DNA of 7,084 nucleotides from Frankiaceae bacterium (lineage in GTDB: Bacteria > Actinomycetota > Actinomycetes > Mycobacteriales > SCTD01): the NCBI GenBank assembly GCA_947479995.1, contig CANKBT010000158.1:1-7084 (forward strand), in the 5' to 3' direction. Made by a program: the position numbers and the translations under genes. The notes under the pieces are model-generated. The model worked only from the letters and a program-made list of their open reading frames with translations, did not search any database and was not told the origin of the DNA. Shown here piece after piece: positions 1 through 6,590 of this stretch (position 1 is its first letter; every line of letters begins with the position of its first letter).

Positions 1-955
1 CCGCCGGCACGTCGAGGTCGTCGGCCAGGGCCGCCCGCACGCGCTGCCGCAGCGGCGCGGCCGGCGGCGCGGCCGGGCGGGCGGCGCCGCGGCGCCAGGC
101 GTCGAGGCGCCGCTCCCCCGCCGCCAGCACCTCGTCGCACCACTCGGTCGGCCGGTGGCGCCCGGCGCCGAGCAGGGCGAGGCGCAGGGCCGACGGGTCG
201 ACGCCCATCACCCAGGCGTCCAGCAGCGGCACGGCGTTGCCGTCGCCGGCCGCCATCGGCCGGCCGTCGAGACCCAGCGCGGCGGGGCGCAGCACGGGCG
301 GTGCGGCCTCGCCGCCGCGCAGGGCGGGCCACAGGCGGGGCAGCAGGTCCGTGACGGGCTCGGCGTCGCCCGCGTCGACGTGCAGGGCCACCGGCCCGGG
401 GTGCCGCGCGGCCAGCACGGCGTCGAGCAGGCCCGGGGCCGGCCGGGCGTCGCGGCCCGCGTCGTCGCGCGGCGGCGGGCGCTCCCACAGCAGCACCTCG
501 CCGCTGACCCGCCCGGCCGGCAGCACCACCCGGTAGGCGCCCTGCCGGCCGGGGCGCGCCACCGCCCGGCCGTCGTCGAGCAGGCCCATGACGACGCCGG
601 CGAGGTCGACCTCGGCCGCCGGCGCCGTCAGCAGCTCGCCCGGCCGCAGGCCGAGGCGGGCGAGGTCGGCGAGCAGCCTGGGCAGCAGGGGCTCCTCACC
701 GGCCGGGGTGCCGTCGGGCACGACGAGGTGCACGCGCGCCTCGGCGCCGGCGTCGTGCAGGCAGCGCACCAGCACGTCCACGAGCAGCAGGGCCGCGGCC
801 TGCCGCAGGTGCACCGGGCCGGCCGACGGCAGCCCCGTCACGAGCAGGTGCGCGGGCGGCGCACCCGGGCCCGCGAGCGCTCCGACGCCGGCGAGCACCG
901 GCGGGGCGCCGGCGCCCGGCAGCGGCGCCACGGGCGGTGCGCTCCAGGTCGGCAC
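1..955 (-). CDS. MshC/CysRS-like protein lacking catalytic motifs (partial, C-terminus beyond window)
   Basis: An open frame runs from GTG 955 through the left edge; 318 residues are visible. The start is the first ATG or GTG after an in-frame stop at 1028-1030. The N-terminus (PTWSAPPVAPLPGAG) resembles that of MshC, the ATP-dependent ligase joining cysteine to glucosaminyl-inositol in mycothiol synthesis. Colinear similarity continues. LLVTGLPSAGPVHLRQ (residues 37-52) falls where MshC has its YVCGITPYDATHLGH segment. LLWER (155-159) matches the LLW region. LGLDGRPMAAGDGN (227-240) matches the GLDGEKMSKSxGN loop. GVDPSALRLALL (from 251) and ALADDLDVPA (309-318) match the C-terminal helical part. 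The chemistry is missing: HIGH reads HLRQ, KMSKS reads PMAAG, the zinc cysteine of VCG is Thr40, and the HIEC and PHHE zinc segments are not recognisable. MshC is usually about 410 residues; this copy is shorter internally. It is probably a paralogue with a binding or regulatory role, or a decaying copy, although no stop or frameshift interrupts it. No clear ribosome site is seen. Confidence 0.8.
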   Translation of the reverse strand, partial: MPTWSAPPVAPLPGAGAPPVLAGVGALAGPGAPPAHLLVTGLPSAGPVHLRQAAALLLVDVLVRCLHDAGAEARVHLVVPDGTPAGEEPLLPRLLADLARLGLRPGELLTAPAAEVDLAGVVMGLLDDGRAVARPGRQGAYRVVLPAGRVSGEVLLWERPPPRDDAGRDARPAPGLLDAVLAARHPGPVALHVDAGDAEPVTDLLPRLWPALRGGEAAPPVLRPAALGLDGRPMAAGDGNAVPLLDAWVMGVDPSALRLALLGAGRHRPTEWCDEVLAAGERRLDAWRRGAARPAAPPAAPLRQRVRAALADDLDVPA

Positions 956-1135
956 GGGGCGACAGTGGCGCAGACGGCGGCCGCCCGCAGCCCCCGAACG
1001 GGCGAGTGACGCTGCGTGCGCGCCGTCTCACTGTCCGAGTTGCACCCGTTCGTGGGCGAACCCGGCGCGGGCCTGTCGCGTAGGAACCAGTGGACGCCGG
1101 TCGCTCGGAGCGGCGCCACTGAGCTCGGAGGGCAC
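956..1135. promoter_or_regulatory. Divergent intergenic region between the MshC-like and DUF4394 genes
   Basis: This 180-bp gap must carry both divergent promoters. On the minus strand a CACTGT hexamer (969-964) lies 8 nt before GTG 955. It could be a -10 element for a nearly leaderless transcript, which would explain the missing ribosome site, but no good -35 is seen. The gap also holds CCCGTTCGG on the minus strand (1002-994), GTCACTC on the minus strand (1010-1004), and a small dyad with arms GTTCG (1048-1052) and CGAAC (1057-1061). No convincing plus-strand -35/-10 pair is evident. These assignments are inference. Confidence 0.35.
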
Positions 1136-2002
1136 ATGAACAGGATCAGGACCGCGGTCGCGCTGAGCGTCGCCGGCGGCGTCGTCGCCGCGGGCGTCGG
1201 CATGGTCGGCGGCGCGCAGGCCGACGAGACCGGTGCGCTCGAGGTCACCGGCCTCACCGCCGGCGGCGCGCTCGTCACCTTCACGACCGAGAACACCCGG
1301 CCGAGCGGCGCGCAGCGCCCGGTCACGGGGTTGTCGGGCGACACCCGCCTCGTCGGCATCGACTACCGCGTCCAGGACGGCGGCCTGTACGGCGTCGGCG
1401 ACCAGGGCGGCATCTACCTCATCGCCGACAGCGGCGCGGCCACCAAGGTCCGCCAGCTGACGATCGCGCTCGAGGGCACCCAGTTCGGCGTCGACTTCAA
1501 CCCGGCCGCCAACGCGCTGCGCATCACCAGCGACACCGGCCAGAACCTGCGCCAGCCGTTCGCGACCCCCACGGCCGCGACCGTCGCCGACACCCCGCTC
1601 AGCTACCCGGCCGCCGGCACCACGCCGGCCGCCGGCGCGACCGGCGTCAGCGCCGCCGCGTACACGAACAACGACCTCGACGCCGCCACCGCGACGACGC
1701 TGTTCGACGGCGACAGCAGCCGCGACCAGCTCGTCATCCAGTCGCCGGCCAACAGCGGCCTGCTGGCGCCGACCGGCTCGTTCGGCTTCAACGCCTCCTC
1801 GGTCGGCGACCTCGACGTCTACAGCACGCTCGAGGGCGGCCGCACCGTCGACAACGACGCCTTCGGCGTCGCGCGCGACGGCAGCAACCCCCGCAACGCC
1901 ACGGCCGCGTTCTTCGCGGTCGACCTGCTCACCGGCCAGGTGCAGCAGGTCGGCACGGTCGGCAGCGTCGTCGACATCGCGCTGCCGCTCGACCAGGGCT
2001 AG
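1136..2002 (+). CDS. Secreted DUF4394 domain protein
   Basis: A 288-residue protein. The ATG at 1136 is chosen because GGAGG (1127-1131) precedes it by 4 nt; the frame stays open upstream to 1016 without a better start. Residues 1-29 form a Sec signal peptide: basic MNRIR, a hydrophobic Ala/Val/Gly core, and a likely cut after AQA29. The mature part matches DUF4394, a family of unknown function often annotated in secreted bacterial proteins. Visible landmarks are VGIDYRVQDGGLYGVGDQG, FGVDFNPAANALRITSDTGQNLR, the AAYTNND segment, TTLFDGDSSRDQLVIQSPANSGLL, and a final FFAVDLLTGQVQQVGTVG repeat. These short repeats look like a small beta-propeller fold (inference). There are no cysteines, membrane anchor or sortase signal, so it is probably released or loosely wall-bound. 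It stands alone, divergent from the MshC-like gene and convergent with the sugar transferase gene. The family call is firm; the biological role is unknown. Confidence 0.9.
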   Translation: MNRIRTAVALSVAGGVVAAGVGMVGGAQADETGALEVTGLTAGGALVTFTTENTRPSGAQRPVTGLSGDTRLVGIDYRVQDGGLYGVGDQGGIYLIADSGAATKVRQLTIALEGTQFGVDFNPAANALRITSDTGQNLRQPFATPTAATVADTPLSYPAAGTTPAAGATGVSAAAYTNNDLDAATATTLFDGDSSRDQLVIQSPANSGLLAPTGSFGFNASSVGDLDVYSTLEGGRTVDNDAFGVARDGSNPRNATAAFFAVDLLTGQVQQVGTVGSVVDIALPLDQG

Positions 2003-2025
2003 CCGCTCCCCCTCCCCCCGCGCTC

Positions 2026-2057
2026 CCGGCCCGGTCCGACCCGTCGGACCGGGCCGG
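2026..2057. terminator. Bidirectional hairpin terminator between convergent genes
   Basis: Arms CCGGCCCGGTCCGAC (2026-2040) and GTCGGACCGGGCCGG (2043-2057) are perfect 15-bp complements separated by only 2 nt. The hairpin starts 24 nt after the DUF4394 stop and also lies downstream of the sugar transferase stop at 2138, so it can serve both strands. There is no T-tract, which is common for terminators in very GC-rich actinobacteria. Confidence 0.8.
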
Positions 2058-2137
2058 AGTGCGTCCGGGGCCGGGCGCCGTGCGGACACGACGGCGTCCG
2101 CCGCGGGCAGCGGCGGGCGGTCGGGCGGCGCGAGGGG

Positions 2138-3751
2138 CTAGTAGGCGCCCTGGCGCCGCAGCACCGCGAAGACCGTCTTCCAGATGATCATGAGGTCGAG
2201 GGCGAGCGACCAGTTCTCCACGTAGTGGAGGTCGAGGCGCACCGACTCCTCCCACGACAGGTCCGAGCGGCCGCTGATCTGCCACAGGCCGGTGAGGCCG
2301 GGCTTGACGAGCAGGCGGCGGCGGACGTCGTCGCCGTACTGCGCGACCTCGCGCGGCAGCGGCGGGCGCGGCCCCACGAGCGACATGTCGCCCTTGAGCA
2401 CGTTGAGCAGCTGCGGCACCTCGTCGAGCGAGAAGCGGCGCAGCCAGCGGCCGACCGGGGTGACGCGCGGGTCGTCGCGCATCTTGAACAGCAGGCCGTC
2501 GGAGGCCTCGTTGTGCTGCTGCAGGTCGGCGAGCCGCGCCTCGGCGTCGGTGTACATGCTCCGGAACTTCACGATGGTGAAGTCGCGGCCGTCGACGCCC
2601 ACGCGCGTCTGGCGGAACAGCGCCGGGCCGCGGCTGGTGAGCCGCACGGCGACGGCCAGGCCGAGCAGCACCGGGCTGGCGAGCAGCAGCACGACGAGGG
2701 CGGCCAGCCGGTCGACGGTGTCCTTGAGCAGGCGCCGCCCGCCGGTGAACTCCGGCTGCTCGACGTGCAGCAGCGGCAGCCCGGCGACCGGGCGGATGTG
2801 GATGCGGGGGCCGGCGACGTCGGTGAGCGACGGCGCGACGACCAGCGCCACGCCGGAGCCCTCGAGCTCCCACGACAGGCGGCGCAGGTCGGCCTGGGTG
2901 AGGTCGGACCACGCGCCGACCGCGACGGTGTCGGCGCCGGTGCGCTCGAGGGCCTGCACGACCGTCGTGGAGGTGCCGACGACGGGCACGCCCTCGACGA
3001 CCGGGCCCTGCGAGCGGTCGACGCAGGCGCCGACGACCGAGAAGCCGGCGTACGGCTCGCGCCGCAGCTGGCGGACCAGCTCGGCGCAGGAGCGCTCGCG
3101 GCCGACGACGACCACGCGGTGCAGGCACTCGCCGCGCTCGCGCCGGCGGTGCAGCCACTGGCGGGCGACGTAGCGCAGCACCAGGCTCAGCACGAGCGCG
3201 GTCGGGAAGGCCACGAGCACGTACAGGCGGGCCAGCTCGAGCTGCAGCGCGTAGGAGACCAGGGCGGTGAGGGCGAGCGCGCGGACGGCGGCGTCGAAGA
3301 CGCGGCGGTACTCCTCGCTGCCGGTGCCGAGGAAGCGCAGCTCGTACGACCGGGTCGAGGCGGCCGCGAGCAGCCAGACGACCGGGAACAGCAGCGTGCA
3401 GACGACGTACAGCGGCGGGACGCCCTCGGTGAAGCGCAGGGCGACGGCGGCCGAGGCGGCGACGGCGCCGGCGAGGGCGTCGAGCACCAGCAGCTGGCGC
3501 ACCAGCTGCCGCTGCCAGAGCGAGGCCTCGCGGCGCGGCAGGACCCCGTCGACCGCGCGCTGCACCGGCGGCTCGACGACACCGGGCGGGGCGGTCAGCG
3601 GCACGTCCCGGGGGTCACGCAGGAGCGGGCCGAACCAGGAGCGCACCTGACGCGGTACCGCCTTCCTGCGGACCGTCGTGGCCGCCTGCGCGGGCGCGTC
3701 CGGACCGGGCGCCGCCAGGGCGTCGTGCCCCATCGTGCTGCGCGTACCCAC
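2138..3751 (-). CDS. Exopolysaccharide polyprenyl glycosylphosphotransferase (initiating sugar transferase)
   Basis: A 537-residue membrane enzyme expected to transfer a sugar-1-phosphate from a nucleotide sugar to undecaprenyl phosphate, the first step of exopolysaccharide repeat-unit assembly. GTG 3751 is chosen because GGAGG (3764-3760) lies 8 nt upstream; a frame opening at 3895 lacks this support. Four membrane helices are visible near residues 83-104, 113-131, 155-172 and 174-194. A Rossmann-like CoA_binding_3 domain follows (about 210-332, starting RVVVVGRERSCAELV). Next comes a hydrophobic segment (about 344-367) with a Ser-Pro typical of the re-entrant helix of this family. The bacterial sugar transferase domain fills the rest, with GPALFRQTRVGVDGRDFTIVKFRSM (from about 375), the Asp443-Glu444 dyad in SLDEVPQLLNVLKGDMSLVGPRP, and KPGLTGLWQISGRSDLSW. 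The protein ends FAVLRRQGAY, as usual. Both domains look intact, of the WcaJ/GumD/CpsE type. The sugar cannot be predicted. The upstream gap suggests its own promoter and a structured leader. Confidence 0.95.
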   Translation of the reverse strand: MGTRSTMGHDALAAPGPDAPAQAATTVRRKAVPRQVRSWFGPLLRDPRDVPLTAPPGVVEPPVQRAVDGVLPRREASLWQRQLVRQLLVLDALAGAVAASAAVALRFTEGVPPLYVVCTLLFPVVWLLAAASTRSYELRFLGTGSEEYRRVFDAAVRALALTALVSYALQLELARLYVLVAFPTALVLSLVLRYVARQWLHRRRERGECLHRVVVVGRERSCAELVRQLRREPYAGFSVVGACVDRSQGPVVEGVPVVGTSTTVVQALERTGADTVAVGAWSDLTQADLRRLSWELEGSGVALVVAPSLTDVAGPRIHIRPVAGLPLLHVEQPEFTGGRRLLKDTVDRLAALVVLLLASPVLLGLAVAVRLTSRGPALFRQTRVGVDGRDFTIVKFRSMYTDAEARLADLQQHNEASDGLLFKMRDDPRVTPVGRWLRRFSLDEVPQLLNVLKGDMSLVGPRPPLPREVAQYGDDVRRRLLVKPGLTGLWQISGRSDLSWEESVRLDLHYVENWSLALDLMIIWKTVFAVLRRQGAY

Positions 3752-3778
3752 GTGGTGCCCCTCCGAGGTCCGTCGGCT

Positions 3779-3830
3779 GGTGCTCGTCGTCAGCGTGGAC
3801 GGCCTGTGTGACCGTGCGATGACGAGCACC
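3779..3830 (-). promoter_or_regulatory. Leader hairpin upstream of the sugar transferase gene
   Basis: GGTGCTCGTC (3779-3788) and GACGAGCACC (3821-3830) are perfect 10-bp inverted arms, extendable by two more pairs after one mismatch. In the minus-strand RNA the 26-nt loop can form a further 4-bp stem (ACGG with CCGT). The stem ends 14 nt before the GGAGG ribosome site. It may act on translation or mRNA stability, or be a DNA operator; the function is inferred. Confidence 0.45.
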
Positions 3831-3860
3831 TCAACTCCCGCGACTGGCGGAGTGACGTGC

Positions 3861-3888
3861 GTCGCAGTCCCCCGTTCGGCGCTGCGAC
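3861..3888. promoter_or_regulatory. 28-bp dyad, candidate operator of the sugar transferase gene
   Basis: GTCGCAG (3861-3867) and CTGCGAC (3882-3888) are perfect 7-bp arms flanking a 14-nt centre that contains CCCGTTCGG. The size and symmetry suit a dimeric regulator. It lies 110-137 bp before the GTG start and just downstream of a possible minus-strand -10, TACTGT (3902-3897). Confidence 0.4.
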
Positions 3889-3896
3889 CAGGCATG

Positions 3897-3902
3897 ACAG
3901 TA
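3897..3902 (-). promoter_or_regulatory. Possible -10 element for the sugar transferase gene
   Basis: Read on the minus strand this is TACTGT, which fits the actinobacterial -10 pattern TAnnnT. The surrounding GCGCTACTGTC closely resembles GCGCCACTGTC before the MshC-like gene. No good -35 hexamer is seen at the usual distance, so support is weak. Confidence 0.25.
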
Positions 3903-3964
3903 GCGCTGAGTGACCGCCCTGAGGACCGATCCGTCCGGATTGGCCCACCCGGCCCAGTGCCCCC

Positions 3965-4000
3965 GCGACGCCCCTGCTCCGTGTGGAGGAGGGGCGCCGC
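3965..4000 (-). terminator. Terminator hairpin of the beta-helix protein gene
   Basis: GCGACGCCCCTGCTCC (3965-3980) and GGAGGAGGGGCGCCGC (3985-4000) pair over 16 positions with two mismatches around a 4-nt loop. It begins 40 nt beyond the stop codon at 4043-4041. No T-tract follows. It argues that the sugar transferase gene downstream is not simply read through from this gene. Confidence 0.65.
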
Positions 4001-4040
4001 GCGGGTGGGTCAGAGGGCGCCGGAGGGCGGTCGCGGCCGC

Positions 4041-6590
4041 TCAGGAGCTGAGCTGGCCGAGGTCGACGACCTGCCCCGCGGGCTGCCCGACGAGGCTCGC
4101 GACGGCCGCCGGCAGGGGCGCGCCGCGCCCCGTGCCCGGGCTGTCGGCCCGCACCCGGAAGTCGCCGCCGGCGGCGCCCACCAGGAACGGGTCGGTCGCA
4201 CCGACCACCTCGAGGCCGTGCGCCTCCTCGCCCGTGGCGGACCGGAAGGCCGCGAGCCCCGTGAAGACGTGCATCTGGGGCGAGGCGCCGTAGTTCGCCC
4301 AGTTGACGACCCACTTGGGGGTGGTCGCGCTCGGGCGCCAGTAGGCGTTGTGGTCGGCGTCGACCATCTGCCCGCCCTTCGCGACGCGGTTCGCGTCCTC
4401 GACGCCGAGCAGGCTGATCGCGCCGGTCCGGCTGCCGACGAGCAGGTTGTTGCGCACCACCACGTCGCGCACCACCCAGGTCACGAGCGGCTCGCGGGGG
4501 TGGCGCGGGTCGTGGCCGGGCGTCGAGGCGTCGGTGGCCACGCGCGGGCCGTCGATGACGTCGACGTTGCTCTTGTTCAGCGCGAAGGTGTTGTTCCAGA
4601 CCTGCACGGCGTTGCTCTCGGCCACCTTGATGCCGGCCGTGCCGTTGTCGGCGATGACGTTGTCGGCGACCGTCGTCTGCGCGCTGATCTCCACGTGCAC
4701 GCCGATGCCGGTGTTGCGGTTGACCGTGCTGCCGACGACCGCGCTGCGCAGGCATGAGGCGTCCAGCCAGACGCCGTTGCCGTTGTTGCCGCTCGCGTCG
4801 ACGTTGCGGAACAGCAGGTCGCGGCCGCTGGTGACCTTGATGCCGCCGGCGACGGGCGCGTTGTTGAAGCGCTCGCTGTTGTTGCCGCGCACCACGGTGT
4901 CCTGCACGACCAGGCCGTCGGACTCGGTGGCGCCGAGGCCCAGCTGGCCGTGGCCGCTGATGGTCGAGCGCAGCACGTGGGCGCGGTCGCCGTCGATGCC
5001 GACGCCGCGGGTGGCGGAGTCGACGACCACGCTGTCCTCGAGCACCGTGTCGTCGGCGAACAGCTTCACCGTGCCGAAGCGCTGCACCGGCGTGCCGTAC
5101 CGGCGCACGCCGATCCCGCGCAGGCGCGAGCCGTGGCCGAAGTTGACGTAGACGGCCTCGTCGCGCACGGCGGCGTCGACGGCGCGGCCGGCCGGGTCGG
5201 TGCCGAGCACCAGCCGGTCGCCCGCCTCGTCGACGTAGAAGGCGCCGGGGACGACGTCGGCCTCCTGCAGCACCTGCCGCTGGGCGACGCCGTCGACCCA
5301 GACCATGTCGGGGTAGGTCGCCGCCGGGTAGGCCGGGTTGGTGAACGACCAGTACTGGCCGTCGCCGGCCGTCGGGTCGGTGTGGTCGAACTGCGTCGTC
5401 CAGCCCGGGCGCACCCAGGTGCGGGCGCCGGCGGCCGTGGTCGCCGCGGCGGCGAAGCCGGTGACGCGGTCGCTGCCGTCGAGCCAGACCACCTCGCCGG
5501 GCGCGGCCTGCACGGTGGCGCTCTTCTGGTACGGGAACAGCACCTCCTCGCGGTAGGTGCCGCCCTTGACGACGACGGTGCCGCGCTGCGCCACCTTGGT
5601 CACCGCGTGCCGGATCGTCCGGTACGGCGACGCGGCGGTGCCGGCGCCGGCGTCGCTGCCGGTCGTCGACACCCAGACGGCGCCGGCGGGCACGGGGTAG
5701 GACGTCGTGCCGAGCGTCGCGCCGCGGGCCGGCTTGACGACCTCGCCGGGCGCGGGCGCCGGGGCGGGCGCGGGCGCCGGGGCGTCGCCGCCGAGGTCGC
5801 TGACCGTCACGTCGTCGACGAAGAAGCGCGTCGCCGCGCCGTCGCCGGCCTCGACCTCGGGCACGAGCGCGAGCGACCCGGCGGCCTGCAGGCCGCTCGT
5901 GGCGTCGGTGTCGGTGAGCTGCCAGGCCGTCGGCTCGGTCGTGCCGTCGCGCCAGGCGCGGGCGCGCAGCGTCGCGGGGGCCGTGCCGACGACCTCGGCG
6001 CGGACCCGCCACCAGCCGCGGGCGGTGGCGGCGCCGGGCACGACGACCTCCGGCCCGAGCGGGGTCTCGCCGCCGGACGACCAGCGCGTCAGCTGCAGCC
6101 GGGCCTGCCCGTCGACGAGGCGCAGGTGGGTCCGGTACGACGCGGCGGTCGACCGGCGCAGCACGACCGCGAGGTCCTGCGCGGCGCCGACCGGCTCCTG
6201 GTCGGTGGTGAAGCGCACCGACGCCTGCACGTCGCGGGCGGTCTGCGCGAGCGCCGCGACGGCGCGCGTGCCCGGGCCCGGCAGGTCGAGGGTCGCGCGG
6301 CCGCTGCCGACCGCCGTCGCGGTGGCGTCGCCGCTGAGCTGCCAGGCGTCGCCGGAGTCGGCGGTGCCCCAGCCGGAGGCGAGCGTGCGGCCGAAGGCGT
6401 CGGCCACGACGGGCGTCGCCGTGGTCGCGGCCTGCGCGGGGGCGAGCGGGCCGAGCAGCCCGGCGCCGAGGGCCAGGACGCCGGTCGTGACGACGGTGCG
6501 CACCGGGGTGCGGCCGAGGCCGCCGGGGCGGGCAGGACGAGCGGTGCGGCCGCCGGCAGCGGGCGAGCGGCGGGCAGGGTGGAGCGGCAC
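4041..6590 (-). CDS. Secreted jelly-roll plus right-handed beta-helix protein
   Basis: An 849-residue secreted protein. GTG 6590 is preferred because GGAGG (6599-6595) lies 4 nt upstream, the same spacing as in the DUF4394 gene; GTG 6623 has only a hairpin before it. The signal peptide has a long Arg/Pro-rich n-region, a core near residues 33-50, and a likely cut after AQA54. Residues about 58-266 (ADAFGRTLASGWGTAD to FFVDDVTVSDL) resemble the concanavalin-like module common at the N-terminus of actinobacterial surface proteins. An Ala-Pro linker (270-281) follows. From about 303, WVSTTGSDAGAGTAASPYRTIRHAV and VVVKGGTYREEVLF are the usual entry to a pectate-lyase-like beta-helix. Rungs repeat every 23-24 residues (glycines 583, 606, 630, 653) with Asn-rich turns. 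The tail (HNAYW, DPFL, DFRVRADSPGTGRG) is typical of the family. Such proteins bind, cleave or epimerise polysaccharides, but no catalytic residues can be assigned. There is one cysteine (613) and no anchor signal. The neighbouring sugar transferase suggests exopolysaccharide as the partner (inference). Confidence 0.9.
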   Translation of the reverse strand: MPLHPARRSPAAGGRTARPARPGGLGRTPVRTVVTTGVLALGAGLLGPLAPAQAATTATPVVADAFGRTLASGWGTADSGDAWQLSGDATATAVGSGRATLDLPGPGTRAVAALAQTARDVQASVRFTTDQEPVGAAQDLAVVLRRSTAASYRTHLRLVDGQARLQLTRWSSGGETPLGPEVVVPGAATARGWWRVRAEVVGTAPATLRARAWRDGTTEPTAWQLTDTDATSGLQAAGSLALVPEVEAGDGAATRFFVDDVTVSDLGGDAPAPAPAPAPAPGEVVKPARGATLGTTSYPVPAGAVWVSTTGSDAGAGTAASPYRTIRHAVTKVAQRGTVVVKGGTYREEVLFPYQKSATVQAAPGEVVWLDGSDRVTGFAAAATTAAGARTWVRPGWTTQFDHTDPTAGDGQYWSFTNPAYPAATYPDMVWVDGVAQRQVLQEADVVPGAFYVDEAGDRLVLGTDPAGRAVDAAVRDEAVYVNFGHGSRLRGIGVRRYGTPVQRFGTVKLFADDTVLEDSVVVDSATRGVGIDGDRAHVLRSTISGHGQLGLGATESDGLVVQDTVVRGNNSERFNNAPVAGGIKVTSGRDLLFRNVDASGNNGNGVWLDASCLRSAVVGSTVNRNTGIGVHVEISAQTTVADNVIADNGTAGIKVAESNAVQVWNNTFALNKSNVDVIDGPRVATDASTPGHDPRHPREPLVTWVVRDVVVRNNLLVGSRTGAISLLGVEDANRVAKGGQMVDADHNAYWRPSATTPKWVVNWANYGASPQMHVFTGLAAFRSATGEEAHGLEVVGATDPFLVGAAGGDFRVRADSPGTGRGAPLPAAVASLVGQPAGQVVDLGQLSS
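5748..5783 (-). repeat. 18-bp tandem duplication encoding the Ala-Pro linker
   Basis: On the plus strand GGGCGCGGGCGCCGGGGC occurs twice in direct tandem (5748-5765 and 5766-5783). On the minus strand it encodes the (Ala-Pro)6 linker between the jelly-roll-like and beta-helix parts. The exact repeat suggests slippage, so linker length may vary between strains. Confidence 0.8.

Noticed and set aside
1..955. Calling the first gene a functional mshC or cysS.
   Set aside because: The HIGH and KMSKS motifs and the zinc ligands are all replaced, so a catalytic assignment and a gene symbol would be misleading.
155..1009. A long plus-strand open frame of 284 codons opposite the MshC-like gene.
   Set aside because: It is Arg/Gly/Gln/His-rich with no recognisable domain, while the opposite strand gives a protein with family similarity. 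Long antisense frames are expected at this GC content.
1016..1135. An upstream ATG extension of the DUF4394 protein.
   Set aside because: The extra 40 residues would precede a clear signal peptide, and the ribosome site lies before ATG 1136.
2061..2116. Further small GC-rich stems between the convergent genes (for example CCGCCG with CGGCGG at 2098-2116).
   Set aside because: Such short stems are expected by chance in DNA this GC-rich. The 15-bp perfect hairpin at 2026-2057 suffices as terminator.
2225..3811. A plus-strand open frame of 528 codons across the sugar transferase gene.
   Set aside because: Low-complexity Ala/Arg/Asp/Gly composition, antisense to a well-conserved enzyme.
3752..3895. 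An N-terminal extension of the sugar transferase from ATG 3895.
   Set aside because: It has no ribosome site, would cover the dyads and hairpin, and adds residues with no family match. GTG 3751 has GGAGG at 8 nt.
3790..6012. A 740-codon minus-strand frame overlapping the beta-helix gene.
   Set aside because: Arg-rich composition with no domains; it is a frame shadow of the beta-helix coding sequence.
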